A stretch of 64,000 bases of DNA from G963662605 sp963662605 (GTDB lineage Bacteria; Bacteroidota; Ignavibacteria; Ignavibacteriales; Ignavibacteriaceae), in NCBI GenBank assembly GCA_963662605.1, contig OY759785.1, positions 2,356,001 through 2,420,000 on the forward strand, read 5' to 3'. Of the stretch, positions 43,940 to 53,626 are shown one piece after another (the stretch's first letter is position 1; the number at the start of each line of letters is the position of its first letter). The position numbers and the translations under genes were made by a program. The notes below the pieces were generated by a model. The model had not been told where the DNA came from. It did no database searches and worked only from the letters and a program-made list of their open reading frames with translations.

Positions 43940-46810
43940 ATGAACAATACTACGACTGAAAAATTCATCAATCGGCACATCGGTTTAAATGAACAAGAAA
44001 TCACCGAGATGCTCTCCATCATTGGGGTTAAAGATTTATCACAGCTTATTGACGAGACCATTCCCGCATCAATACGATTAGCGAAAGAATTGGTTCTCGA
44101 TGAACCTGAAAGTGAATATTCCTTTCTCGATTACATAAGGAATATTGCGGCTAAAAACACCATTGCAAAATCCTATATAGGCATGGGTTATTATCCCACT
44201 ATTCTGCCGAGTGTAATTCAGAGAAATATTCTTGAAAATCCGGGTTGGTATACTCAGTATACACCTTATCAGGCAGAAATATCGCAGGGCAGATTAGAAG
44301 CTCTGTTGAACTTTCAGACTATGGTGAGTGACTTAACAGCCCTTCCGATAGCCAACGCGTCATTACTCGACGAAGGAACCGCCGCAGCCGAAGCTATGCT
44401 GATGCTTCATAACGTTGCGAAGGCGAAAGGGAAAAACACTATTTTCTTGTCTGAGGACATTTTCCCTCAAACGATAGATGTTATAAAGACCCGGGCGAAG
44501 TACCAGAATATTAATGTGGTAGTAGAGAAAACTGAAAAAGTGACTCTGTCTGAAGAATATTTCGCAATCATGTTGCAGTACCCGAACGGACTTGGCGAAA
44601 TTGTTGATTATAAACCCTTCATTGAAAAGGCAAAAGGACTCGGCATTTACGTTATTTTTGCCGCCGATCTAATGAGTCTGGCGCTTTTAACGCCCCCCGG
44701 TGAATTAGGTGCAGATGTTTGCGTCGGATCCACTCAGAGATTCGGTGTTCCAATGGGATTTGGCGGACCGCATGCAGCCTTTTTTGCCGCTAAAGATGAC
44801 TTTAAAAGAATGATTCCCGGCCGTATTATCGGAGCATCCGTTGATTCCAATGGCAATCTTGCTTACCGGATGGCTTTGCAGACAAGGGAACAGCATATTA
44901 AAAGAGAGAAGGCAACGAGCAATATTTGTACTTCTCAGGTCTTATTGGCTATAATGGCATCTATGTATGCAGTATATCATGGATCTGATGGAATCAAGAG
45001 CATTTCCAGTAGAATACACTTGCTTACCAATATATTAGAAAACAGTTTAAGAGCCTTAGGTTTAGTACAAGTTAATAAATATTATTACGATACTTTACAT
45101 TATGTAATATCTATTGATTCTATTAAGAATATAAAAGAAATCAGCGCAGCTAAATCTGTTAATTTTAGGTACTTAGGGAACACCGGTTTAAGCATTTCCA
45201 TAGATGAAACTACAAGCCCTAAGGATATTGAAAGTATCATCGAAGTTTTCCAGGAAGCGCTATCGCTTAACAAAGCAATTGAGATTAAAAGTGCTCCGGC
45301 AAAGCAGTCTATTCCAGACTGGGCAGTCCGTACGAGCCCATTTTTGACAAGCCCTGTTTTCAGCGCATACCACAGCGAAACCGAGATGATGCGGTACATT
45401 AAGCGTCTGGAGATGAAAGATCTATCCCTTACAGCATCTATGATCGCCCTTGGTTCTTGCACCATGAAGCTGAATCCAGCCTCTGCCATGATGCCTATAA
45501 CTATACCGGAATTTGCCAATATGCATCCTTTTGTTCCGTTAAGCCAGGCACAAGGTTATCAAATCGTCATTGACGAATTGTCCAAAGAACTCTGTGAGAT
45601 CACCGGATTTCAAGGTGTCTCATTCCAGCCGAATTCAGGCGCACAGGGCGAATATTCCGGTTTATTAGTCATAAGAAGCTATTTTGAAGCGATAAGACAG
45701 TCACATCGAAATGTAGTACTCATTCCGGCTTCTGCTCATGGTACAAATCCCGCCAGCGCGGTGATGGCCGGATTAGACGTACAGATAGTAAATTGTGACG
45801 AAAACGGGAACATTGATGTCGTGGATTTGAAAACCAAAGCAGAAAAATACTCGGCAAACCTTGCAGCATTGATGGTGACATATCCCTCAACCCACGGTGT
45901 TTTTGAAGCGGCAATAAAGGAAATTTGTTCGGTCATTCATCAGAACGGCGGACAAGTTTATATGGACGGTGCAAACATGAACGCTCAAGTCGGTTTAACA
46001 CAACCCGCGATAATCGGAGCTGATGTCTGCCATATTAATCTGCACAAAACATTTGCCATCCCTCATGGAGGTGGCGGCCCGGGAATGGGACCTATTTGCG
46101 TAGCAGAGCATCTGGTTCCATTTCTCCCAAAACATTTCTTTTCAGAAACAGCTCGGGCTGACTCGTATGGTGCTGTTTCAGCCGCTCCATTCGGCAGCGC
46201 GAACATTTTATTAATCTCCTTAGCATATATTAAGATGCTTGGGGCAAGAGGTTTACGAAAAGCGACAGAAATTGCCATTCTGAATGCCAACTACCTTATG
46301 AAACAGCTCGGGAGCTATTACAGAGTACTCTATACCGGTGAAAACGGAAGAGTAGGTCATGAGTTGATTTTTGACTGCCGCGATTTTAAGAAGTCGGCAA
46401 ATATAGAAGTTGAAGACATTGCGAAGCGTTTAATGGATTACGGCTTCCACGCGCCTACGGTATCATTTCCGGTACACGGTACTCTCATGGTTGAACCCAC
46501 TGAAAGTGAGTCCAAAAAAGAATTGGACCGTTTCATTGAAGCAATGATCTCCATCAAAAACGAAATTGCAGATATTGAATCCGGTAAAGCGGATAAGGCT
46601 GATAACGTACTCAAAAATTCGCCGCATACCTGCCATTCAGTAGTTCAGAACGAATGGAAACACAGTTATTCCAGAGAACAAGCGGCATATCCTGTGGATT
46701 CACTGAAGAAGTTCAAATTCTGGCCGACAGTCGGAAGAATTAATAATGCAGTTGGTGATAGAAATCTTATTTGTAGTTGTAACGATATTTCAGATTATGT
46801 GAGCAGTTGA
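43940..46810 (+). CDS. gcvP: Glycine dehydrogenase (P-protein), single-chain
   Basis: A 956-residue protein with both halves of the glycine cleavage P-protein in one chain. The first half has FINRHIGLNEQE, SYIGMGYYPTILPSVI and PYQAEISQGRLEALLNFQ. The second half has NPASAMMPIT, FQPNSGAQGEYSGLLVI and the PLP lysine, Lys703, in INLHKTFAIPHGGGGPGMGP. It decarboxylates glycine and loads the aminomethyl group onto GcvH. The other glycine cleavage genes (gcvT, gcvH) are not in the window. Length equals that of E. coli GcvP. Confidence 0.96.
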   Translation: MNNTTTEKFINRHIGLNEQEITEMLSIIGVKDLSQLIDETIPASIRLAKELVLDEPESEYSFLDYIRNIAAKNTIAKSYIGMGYYPTILPSVIQRNILENPGWYTQYTPYQAEISQGRLEALLNFQTMVSDLTALPIANASLLDEGTAAAEAMLMLHNVAKAKGKNTIFLSEDIFPQTIDVIKTRAKYQNINVVVEKTEKVTLSEEYFAIMLQYPNGLGEIVDYKPFIEKAKGLGIYVIFAADLMSLALLTPPGELGADVCVGSTQRFGVPMGFGGPHAAFFAAKDDFKRMIPGRIIGASVDSNGNLAYRMALQTREQHIKREKATSNICTSQVLLAIMASMYAVYHGSDGIKSISSRIHLLTNILENSLRALGLVQVNKYYYDTLHYVISIDSIKNIKEISAAKSVNFRYLGNTGLSISIDETTSPKDIESIIEVFQEALSLNKAIEIKSAPAKQSIPDWAVRTSPFLTSPVFSAYHSETEMMRYIKRLEMKDLSLTASMIALGSCTMKLNPASAMMPITIPEFANMHPFVPLSQAQGYQIVIDELSKELCEITGFQGVSFQPNSGAQGEYSGLLVIRSYFEAIRQSHRNVVLIPASAHGTNPASAVMAGLDVQIVNCDENGNIDVVDLKTKAEKYSANLAALMVTYPSTHGVFEAAIKEICSVIHQNGGQVYMDGANMNAQVGLTQPAIIGADVCHINLHKTFAIPHGGGGPGMGPICVAEHLVPFLPKHFFSETARADSYGAVSAAPFGSANILLISLAYIKMLGARGLRKATEIAILNANYLMKQLGSYYRVLYTGENGRVGHELIFDCRDFKKSANIEVEDIAKRLMDYGFHAPTVSFPVHGTLMVEPTESESKKELDRFIEAMISIKNEIADIESGKADKADNVLKNSPHTCHSVVQNEWKHSYSREQAAYPVDSLKKFKFWPTVGRINNAVGDRNLICSCNDISDYVSS

Positions 46811-46813
46811 TTT

Positions 46814-47221
46814 ATGGATTATTGCGATGTACTTAAGCAGATTAAAACAATAGCCGTTTTGGGTATTTCCGACAAGGAAGAACGGGATAGCGGAAGGATT
46901 GCGAAATTTCTTCAATCAAAAAACTATCAGGTCGTGGGTGTGCACCCAATCCTGACGAACGTTTTTGGTATCCCGGTTTACAAATCGTTGGAAGAAATTG
47001 ACCAACCGATTGACCTTGTGGACGTGTTTATCGGCGGCGAAAGGCTCCCGCAGGTTTTACCCGGCCTCATTAAGCTTAAACCTAAATACGTTTGGCTTCA
47101 ATTGGGGATATTTAACCAGGAAGCGATTGACGATCTGCAAGCAGCAGGCATACAGGTTATTTATGATGCTTGCATTGCCATCGAGTACTCAAGATGCCAA
47201 TTTACCAAAGTTGGTGTATGA
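46814..47221 (+). CDS. CoA-binding domain protein
   Basis: A 135-residue Rossmann protein of the CoA_binding_2 family: IKTIAVLGISDKEERDSGRIAKFLQSKNYQVVGVHP, then IPVYKSLEEIDQPIDLVDVFIG and KYVWLQLGIFNQEAIDDLQAAGIQVIYDACIAIEY. Such proteins (YccU type) bind CoA or a nucleotide; the physiological role is not settled. It is three bases after gcvP and overlaps the next gene by four bases. Confidence 0.88.
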   Translation: MDYCDVLKQIKTIAVLGISDKEERDSGRIAKFLQSKNYQVVGVHPILTNVFGIPVYKSLEEIDQPIDLVDVFIGGERLPQVLPGLIKLKPKYVWLQLGIFNQEAIDDLQAAGIQVIYDACIAIEYSRCQFTKVGV

Positions 47222-48537
47222 AGAAACTCCTTTTCGTTTTATTGTACCTCACTTGTGTATCTTTCGCGCAGACGGGAAGTGACACTGCGTATTATCAGGA
47301 ACCCTTTGTTGTCGTTGATTCAATAATAATACGGGGTAATGCGATAACAGAACCGCATGTCATCTTGAATGAATTGACTTTCAAAAAAGGGGACACGTTG
47401 ACCCTTTCTACCATGAACTTTAATCGTGAAAGAATTTATAGTCTTGGTATTTTCAATAAAGTCAACCTCTATCCGATGCCCGATCTGCAAAAAATGAACC
47501 TGTACATTGATGTTGAAGAGGCCTGGTATATTTGGCCGATTCCATTTATCGAACTGGTTGATAGAGATTGGAAAAAATTATCCTACGGTATTGATCTATA
47601 TATAAAAAATTTCAGGGGTGAGAATCAAAATCTCCACATTAAAGGCGCATTCGGATACGACCCGCATCTAACGTTAAGCTATTATGTACCGTATCTGTAT
47701 AGAAAAGAACAAATATATCTTAATTGGTCCGCTTACTACGGCAACATTAAAAATCGAAGTCTTATTGCAGATACGCTTTACGGTGCCAATTATAAACAGC
47801 GATATATCTATTCAACATTAGGAATAGGAAAACGCTTTTCATTATACGACAGAGCGATTATCTCCGGAATGTTCGAATATGTAAAGACACCTCAATCACC
47901 GGTCAACCCGGCTTTTCCCGGAGAAACGATTGCAAGAATACCATCGCTGAGCTTAGCGTATAGCCATGACTCAAGGGATCTTGCTCAATTTCCATCGAAA
48001 GGTGTATATATAACCTCTGAGTACGATTTTAAAGGATTCGGAATTAAAGACACGCGATATTCTGTGTTCCTTTTTGATTACCGGCATTATCAGGAATTAA
48101 GTAGGACGATTTCGATGAAGTGGCGGCTTGCAACCCGCCAGGTTTTCGGCAATAATATTCAATACATAGACTACTCATATCTTGGCTTTGCAGAAAGAAT
48201 CAGAGGGAACTTCAGTTCTCAACATGAAGGCAATTCCCTGTACGTTGCATCTGTTGAGGCTAAATATCCTATCATTAAGGAATGGAATTTAAAGCTCAAC
48301 CTTCCAATAATTCCACAAGCATTGCAATCATATCGAATGGCATTGTATTATCAGATATTTTTTGATGCAGGTACGGTGAGAAAAAAAGGTGAGCCGGTTA
48401 CTTTGAACGACTTTGATTCAGGTTACGGCGGCGGATTCACTATACTGTTTCTGCCTTATAATCTGATACGCTTAGAAATGGCACTGAATAAATTCGGAAA
48501 AAAGGAGTATATCGTTGATATCGGAATATCTTTCTGA
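47218..48537 (+). CDS. BamA/Omp85-superfamily outer membrane protein
   Basis: A 439-residue protein with a signal peptide MKKLLFVLLYLTCVSFAQ and one POTRA-like domain (about 30-105: VDSIIIRGNAITEPHVILNEL, SLGIFNKVNLYPMP, LNIYIDVEE-type strand). A beta-barrel follows, with RDLAQFPSKGVYITSEYDF, close to the FPSKG region of Omp85 barrels, and terminal Phe. It is much shorter than BamA (five POTRAs), so it may be a TamA-like or FhaC-like transporter or a partial-function homologue. The start is ATG 47218, overlapping the CoA-binding gene stop. Confidence 0.8.
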   Translation: MKKLLFVLLYLTCVSFAQTGSDTAYYQEPFVVVDSIIIRGNAITEPHVILNELTFKKGDTLTLSTMNFNRERIYSLGIFNKVNLYPMPDLQKMNLYIDVEEAWYIWPIPFIELVDRDWKKLSYGIDLYIKNFRGENQNLHIKGAFGYDPHLTLSYYVPYLYRKEQIYLNWSAYYGNIKNRSLIADTLYGANYKQRYIYSTLGIGKRFSLYDRAIISGMFEYVKTPQSPVNPAFPGETIARIPSLSLAYSHDSRDLAQFPSKGVYITSEYDFKGFGIKDTRYSVFLFDYRHYQELSRTISMKWRLATRQVFGNNIQYIDYSYLGFAERIRGNFSSQHEGNSLYVASVEAKYPIIKEWNLKLNLPIIPQALQSYRMALYYQIFFDAGTVRKKGEPVTLNDFDSGYGGGFTILFLPYNLIRLEMALNKFGKKEYIVDIGISF

Positions 48538-49228
48538 CATAGAACTTTATTATATCCCTTTTGAAAACGAGGGAGTTCACTCATTAGAGATCGGCGATCA
48601 GGAATTTCACCACATCGTCAACGTGATGAAACATAAAGTAGGGGAATCTATTCAGGTAACAGATGGAAATGGCGGACTCTTCAATGCTCAAATCGAGAGT
48701 ATATCCAAAAAATCATTGCGCGCACAACTGGAATTAATTAAACAGGTCGAAGAACCTTTCCACAATTTTATTATCGGAATTCCTATACTGAAGAATAATG
48801 AGAGAATGGAAGTAGCATTGGAGAAATGCGTAGAACTTGGATTTACACGATTTGCGATATTTCCGACAGTCAGGAGCACGAACAGGAAAATCAATCTTGC
48901 CAGGATGGAAAAGATAGCGGTCAGCGCAATGAAGCAGTCATTAAATCTGCACCTGCCGAAAATAGAAATCCATAAATCACCCGAGTCCATTTTACGTGAC
49001 CAGCACTTTCAGATAATTGCTTTTGATGTAAGAGGGGAAACGAAACTAAAAGAATTCGAATTCAATAAAAATTTGAATTACTTTTTGTTTTTTGGCCCGG
49101 AAGGCGGGTTAACTCCGGAAGAAATGAACCGGACTATCATGAGTAATAGGATTCATTTGATAAATACCCGGTTAAGAACCGAAACAGCAATACTATACAC
49201 TGCTTCAGTTATTAAACTCCTTAGCTGA
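48515..49228 (+). CDS. rsmE: 16S rRNA m3U1498 methyltransferase
   Basis: A 237-residue SPOUT methyltransferase. HHIVNVMKHKVGESIQVTDG is the N-terminal PUA-like domain. KCVELGFTRFAIFPTVRS, FFGPEGGLTPEEM and LRTETAILYTAS form the knotted SAM site. The start is a TTG at 48515 preceded by AAAGGAG at ideal spacing, inside the end of the previous gene. The 3' end overlaps the convergent PNP gene by eight bases. Confidence 0.93.
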   Translation: MISEYLSDIELYYIPFENEGVHSLEIGDQEFHHIVNVMKHKVGESIQVTDGNGGLFNAQIESISKKSLRAQLELIKQVEEPFHNFIIGIPILKNNERMEVALEKCVELGFTRFAIFPTVRSTNRKINLARMEKIAVSAMKQSLNLHLPKIEIHKSPESILRDQHFQIIAFDVRGETKLKEFEFNKNLNYFLFFGPEGGLTPEEMNRTIMSNRIHLINTRLRTETAILYTASVIKLLS

Positions 49229-50045
49229 GTTCTATCGTTTTTCTTAAAAGATTTGCAAACTTATTTTTAACCAGATTAGCTGTTTCAGTTACTTCGGAAT
49301 GATCGAGCTTATTTCCGGATATTCCGGCTGCAAAATTTGTAATGCATGATATTACAGCAACATCTACTCCTAAATCAATTCCATACAAAGCCTCATGAAC
49401 GCTTGACATTCCTACCGCGTCACAGCCTGTGCTCCGCATAAATCTGATTTCGGCGGGAGTCTCATAACTCGGACCCTTAGAATAAAAATAACTGCCTGCT
49501 TTAAGGTCAACTTTTTCCTCAATAGCAGCATTCCGGATTGTTTTAGACATGGGAGAACTACTAAGAGCCAGCAAGTCGTTTCTTCTTTTAAGTGTACCGG
49601 CAGAGAGTACCGTAGAAAGTTCTTTCTGGAGAAACATACTATTAAAACCGGTGGTCAACATCAAATCGCCGGGAGAAAAATCCGCGTTAATGCCACCCGC
49701 GGCGTTTGTAATAATCATTTTCTTTACGCCTAATTGAAAACAGATTTCAACCGGTAAAAGACATTCTTCTATTTCATAACCTTCGTAAAAATGAATCCGC
49801 CCCTGAAAAATCAATGCACGCTTGCCATTACTATTGACAAAATGGATTTTCCCGCTGTGGCCGACAACCGTGGATGGGGGATAGCCCGGAATATCCGAAG
49901 TGCTGATGGAAACATCAGGCTTCATAGCGTCGGCAAAATCTCCAAGTCCGCTGCCGAGAATAAGCCCTAATTCAACTTCATAGGGAGCCTTTGATTTGAC
50001 AAATTCGATTATTTTGGTGAATCGGTTTTCGAGCGGTGTTTTCAT
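49221..50045 (-). CDS. Purine nucleoside phosphorylase
   Basis: A 274-residue trimeric-type PNP: LILGSGLGDFADAM (phosphate site), VVGHSGKIHFV, GRIHFYEGY, ITNAAGGIN, GPSYETPAEIRFMRSTGCDAVGMS and a C-terminal helix. The set is that of the PunA/DeoD-II group that splits guanosine and inosine. It converts purine nucleoside and phosphate to base and ribose 1-phosphate. ATG 50045 is used; a TTG two codons earlier is possible. It follows cdd at 12 bases, forming a nucleoside salvage pair. Confidence 0.92.
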   Translation of the reverse strand: MKTPLENRFTKIIEFVKSKAPYEVELGLILGSGLGDFADAMKPDVSISTSDIPGYPPSTVVGHSGKIHFVNSNGKRALIFQGRIHFYEGYEIEECLLPVEICFQLGVKKMIITNAAGGINADFSPGDLMLTTGFNSMFLQKELSTVLSAGTLKRRNDLLALSSSPMSKTIRNAAIEEKVDLKAGSYFYSKGPSYETPAEIRFMRSTGCDAVGMSSVHEALYGIDLGVDVAVISCITNFAAGISGNKLDHSEVTETANLVKNKFANLLRKTIELS

Positions 50046-50057
50046 ATCCAATATATT

Positions 50058-50462
50058 TTATTTGTTTTCCAAAGCGTCACCGGAAAAAGCGTGGGGCAAA
50101 AAATCGCCGGCTTTAATGACTTGAAGTTCGTCTTTATGGTTAATCATGATAACATCAACATTACCGCAGTACTCCCAAATAATCTGCCGACAAGCACCGC
50201 AGGGAGAGGTAAATCCCTCGAAATCACTCGCGATTGCAAGCGCCTGAAATTTCCTATGTCCGTCGGATATCGCCTTAAATATTGCATTTCTTTCCGCACA
50301 GATTGTAAGTCCGTAAGAATCACTTTCGACGTTACATCCCTGAATGATAGTTCCGTCTTCAGCAAGAAGAGCAGCGCCCACATGAAAATGTGAGTATTTC
50401 GGAGAAGCATTCTTTTTGGCTTCAATTGCTAATTTACCGAGTTGAAGATTATCTACAGCCAT
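50058..50462 (-). CDS. cdd: Cytidine deaminase
   Basis: A 134-residue zinc enzyme with ICAERNAIFKAISDG (zinc Cys and catalytic Glu) and SPCGACRQIIWEY (two zinc Cys), and FHVGAALLAEDG near the start. This is the short tetrameric Cdd type. It deaminates cytidine and deoxycytidine to uridines for salvage. Confidence 0.95.
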   Translation of the reverse strand: MAVDNLQLGKLAIEAKKNASPKYSHFHVGAALLAEDGTIIQGCNVESDSYGLTICAERNAIFKAISDGHRKFQALAIASDFEGFTSPCGACRQIIWEYCGNVDVIMINHKDELQVIKAGDFLPHAFSGDALENK

Positions 50463-50511
50463 CAGTTTTCCTTACAATATTTCGATTTTGTAAACATTTA
50501 ATATAAGAATT

Positions 50512-51357
50512 TTATCGCAACTTCTTATAGATACAATAAAAGGTAGGCGTGAAATAGCGGTTAAGAATTCCGCTTTTATTGTTCGCAATGGAGAGCAAAA
50601 TTGAATCCACCCGGACGAGTTTAATAAGCCGTATGAGGAATAAGTGGAAATCGCTCCAGACCACCCCCTTGTTACCGGCGAAAAGAGCCTGTAGAGCCGC
50701 CAATGTGCGTAATTCGGGGTGATATAGACCTGATGTGCACTGTTCTAAGTCTTTCAATGAAAGAAGCTGAGCTATGCCGCTCCTGTTGATTTCCTGCTTC
50801 CTGAAAACCGGCAAAAAGAACTTTTTAATCCGGGCTCTGGACATAAGTGCAACCAACGGAAATCCCCAATGAGGGTCGCTCAGAATATTAAGTAATGAGG
50901 TACGGTTCGGAGTGCTTATATAGAGAATTCCATCCGGCTTCAGAAGATTTCCTACATTCTCAAAAAAGCCATCTGATAATTCAATATGCTCAATAACATC
51001 CTGCAGGATAATAATGTCAAACATTTCATTTTTCATCGGAAGTACATTGGCATCCGCGCAAACCGGCAATACCGTAGAGGGGATTATACCTTCTTGCATT
51101 TTCATATAATTAATATCGGTGCACACTACGGAGTTAGCCTGACTAAAATATGCCGCCGTTGCTCCTATGCCGCTGCCGATATCAAGGATCAACTTATCGG
51201 AGATTTTCGCATTTCCCGACAATAAAATTTCGATAAGTTTTGCTCTATCTTCTGCAACCATCCGGCTCCGTCTCCAGCGTTCATAATTCGGATGAGACTC
51301 ATCGAGCCAGTACAAGTGTTTGTCTTTATCGTGAAGAGAAGAATTCCCGGATTCCAT
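50512..51357 (-). CDS. Class I SAM-dependent methyltransferase
   Basis: A 281-residue protein with LDIGSGIGATAAYFSQ as the SAM-binding motif, CTDINYMKM, DIIILQDVIEHIE and LLKPDGILYISTPNR. The N-terminal LYWLDESHPNYERWRRSRM and a C-terminal region rich in basic and aromatic residues (ARIKKFFLPVFRKQEI) suggest membrane-associated action. The substrate is unknown. It is 12 bases downstream of a GT2 gene within the minus-strand sphingolipid-like run, so a role in modifying a glycolipid is possible but unproven. Confidence 0.78.
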   Translation of the reverse strand: MESGNSSLHDKDKHLYWLDESHPNYERWRRSRMVAEDRAKLIEILLSGNAKISDKLILDIGSGIGATAAYFSQANSVVCTDINYMKMQEGIIPSTVLPVCADANVLPMKNEMFDIIILQDVIEHIELSDGFFENVGNLLKPDGILYISTPNRTSLLNILSDPHWGFPLVALMSRARIKKFFLPVFRKQEINRSGIAQLLSLKDLEQCTSGLYHPELRTLAALQALFAGNKGVVWSDFHLFLIRLIKLVRVDSILLSIANNKSGILNRYFTPTFYCIYKKLR

Positions 51358-51369
51358 ATTATTGCTCCC

Positions 51370-52458
51370 TTATTTCCACTGGGACTTTTTAAACATGGAA
51401 TTCAGAATATTGTACAATGAAAGAAGTTCGTAGGCAAAGGAATGAAAAAATATCTGAATCGGAGAAAATTTGTATCCGAGCTTTCGCTGGTACGTTGAAT
51501 ATATGAAGATGTCTGCAAGGATTTTGATCGCAGAAACAATGTAGGCGACAGGGGAAATGAAAGCCAGTAAAAAGAAATACTGGCAGAAGTAATTGCACTC
51601 ATGCCACAAAAATATTAATGCCGACGTTGATAGCGGGTAGTGGTATGATGTTTTAAGGTGTCTGACTTTCTGGTTGAAATAGGCGGCAAAAGTCTCCGGT
51701 GTTTGTGAATAAACAAGTGCGTCATTTGCTGTAATGATGCCGATATTCAAGTTGTTTTTCACAGCTTCTCTAATGAATAGATCATCATCACCGCTGATGG
51801 TATCCATGGTTTTTTCAAAACCTCTTACCCTCAAAAATGCTTCCTTGGTATATCCGATACTCCTGCCCACGGCAGAATAGGGATTTTTCATTGCGAGAAA
51901 GAAAGTCGTGAGAAGCGTGTTTACAAGATTTTCATAACAGACAATCCTGTTTACTGCGGTACCACTATACATAAATGGAGCTGAACCGATGAGAATATCC
52001 TTTTTTTCAACGAACCCACTGGCGAACGACTTAATCCACTCTTTCGCGGGGACACAATCACCATCGGTAAAAAGAAGATAGGAATTTTTTGCCTGTGCAA
52101 TTCCGATAGCCAATGCACCTTTTTTTGCCGGGTACTTTTTATTAAGCGCTCTGATAGCCTTAAAATTCGGAAGTGTTTTAATCAATGTATCCAGCAAAAC
52201 AGATGAATTGTCACTTGAGTTGTCGTCTACAAAAATTACTTCGTATAGCAGGGGATCATAGTTCTGATGTGCGAGGGCATTAACCAAAGCAGGTAAGTTG
52301 GCTTCCTCATTTTTGGCTGCAATAATAACAGATATCGGAATCTCCGGTTTGTTACCGGAGGCAGGAACTTCGGCCTTATATAATTTAGCTAAGCTGAAAT
52401 ATTGAACTGCTTTAATAAGCAGCAATATTCCTGATAAAACAATACTCGTTATTATCAA
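51370..52458 (-). CDS. Membrane-bound family 2 glycosyltransferase
   Basis: A 362-residue protein with an N-terminal membrane helix, then a GT2 domain: ISVIIAAKNEEANLPALVNAL, VIFVDDNSSD, LLFTDGDCVPAKEW (DxD-like), GDDDLFIREAV (the acidic D3 motif) and QKVRHLKTSYHY in place of QxxRW. Two or three more helices follow. The architecture is like ceramide glucosyltransferase and related membrane GT2 enzymes. It lies directly downstream (16 bases) of the bCerS-like gene, so glycosylation of a sphingolipid is a reasonable guess. Confidence 0.82.
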   Translation of the reverse strand: MIITSIVLSGILLLIKAVQYFSLAKLYKAEVPASGNKPEIPISVIIAAKNEEANLPALVNALAHQNYDPLLYEVIFVDDNSSDNSSVLLDTLIKTLPNFKAIRALNKKYPAKKGALAIGIAQAKNSYLLFTDGDCVPAKEWIKSFASGFVEKKDILIGSAPFMYSGTAVNRIVCYENLVNTLLTTFFLAMKNPYSAVGRSIGYTKEAFLRVRGFEKTMDTISGDDDLFIREAVKNNLNIGIITANDALVYSQTPETFAAYFNQKVRHLKTSYHYPLSTSALIFLWHECNYFCQYFFLLAFISPVAYIVSAIKILADIFIYSTYQRKLGYKFSPIQIFFHSFAYELLSLYNILNSMFKKSQWK

Positions 52459-52474
52459 ATTGTTTCCAGCTTAT

Positions 52475-53605
52475 CTAAATTGCAATATCATAGATCCGGT
52501 ATTTCTTATATAAGTCACCACCCATAAGCTTAGCACCGCGGTTCATCATTTCGTTATCTTCAAGAATCCAGCTTGCTTCGCCTTTGAAATAGCCGAGATC
52601 AGCGGCCCTGTTCGTAATTTCCCAGTAAAAGACACCGTCTAAGCCGCGTTTTTGAACGTCAGGAATTAAACCTAACGTTATAACGCGCACCCAGTTCATC
52701 TTTTTCGGCAAGAATTTATGGAATAAAAGTTTTGCCCAGCCGAAAGGCAGTAACCTGCCATTCATGCTTTTAAATATCTGATTATAATCAGGCATAACGA
52801 GTGCAAATCCAACAGTCTCGCCGTCAATTTCACCAAAGAGTACCAGCTTCGGTTCGACTAATTGTTTCAGATCTGCTGCCATATGATCAAGCTCATGCTC
52901 GGTCATTGGAATAAAGCCCCAGTTAGGTGCCCAGGCTTTGTTATACACATATTTAACTTTTTCCAGCTCTTTATTGAACTCCTTCATATTTAGCGTGGAA
53001 ATCTTTATGCGGGATCTCTCTTTGGCGAGTTCGGCTATACGTTTTAACTTTTCAGATGACCTGACTTTGTGTGTCTCAAGACTGTATGCGACAAGATCTT
53101 TCGTTTTCTTCAATCCGTAATTATCACACAGAGTAAGGTAATAACGAGGATTATACGTCATCATGAGGCGTGGTTCATCATCAAATCCTTCGAGAAGCAT
53201 ACCGCAGTCATCATTTGTCGAGGGATTCATCGGTCCTCTCATAGTATCCATGCCGCGTTCTCTCAGCCAGTTGCGAACAGTATCAAAAAGTACATTCGCG
53301 GCTTCCTGATCATTGAAACACTCAAAGAACCCGAAAAAGCCTATCTTATCGTTGTGGGTGGAATTATGCAAATCGTTTTTGATAGCCGCAATACGACCCA
53401 CAATTTCACTTCCCCGATATGCAAGAAAGTAATCGGCTTCGGCATGTTCAAAAAAAGGATTACCTTTTTTATCAAGAATTTTTTGTCTATCCATAATAAG
53501 CGGCGGCACCCAAAACGGATCGCCCTTATATACAGCCCAGGGAAATTTAATAAACTTTTTCAGGTCGCCCTTAGTTTCAACTTTTTTTATAGTAACAGGA
53601 TACAT
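52475..53605 (-). CDS. GNAT-fold acyltransferase, likely bacterial ceramide synthase
   Basis: A 376-residue protein of a GNAT-related family. Seen are KFIKFPWAVYKGDPFWVPPL near the start, GNPFFEHAEADYFLAYRGSEIVGRIAAIKND, GFFGFFECFNDQEAANVLFD, NWLRERGMDTMRGPMNPSTND and RGLDGVFYWEITNRAADLGY. To my knowledge this pattern is that of the bacterial ceramide synthase (bCerS) family first studied in Caulobacter, which N-acylates the sphingoid base; genome annotation often calls it GNAT acetyltransferase or hypothetical. The next upstream gene is serine palmitoyltransferase (21 bases), which supports the call. No experimental proof here. Confidence 0.7.
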   Translation of the reverse strand: MYPVTIKKVETKGDLKKFIKFPWAVYKGDPFWVPPLIMDRQKILDKKGNPFFEHAEADYFLAYRGSEIVGRIAAIKNDLHNSTHNDKIGFFGFFECFNDQEAANVLFDTVRNWLRERGMDTMRGPMNPSTNDDCGMLLEGFDDEPRLMMTYNPRYYLTLCDNYGLKKTKDLVAYSLETHKVRSSEKLKRIAELAKERSRIKISTLNMKEFNKELEKVKYVYNKAWAPNWGFIPMTEHELDHMAADLKQLVEPKLVLFGEIDGETVGFALVMPDYNQIFKSMNGRLLPFGWAKLLFHKFLPKKMNWVRVITLGLIPDVQKRGLDGVFYWEITNRAADLGYFKGEASWILEDNEMMNRGAKLMGGDLYKKYRIYDIAI

Positions 53606-53626
53606 TAACGCCTCTATATAATTCTA

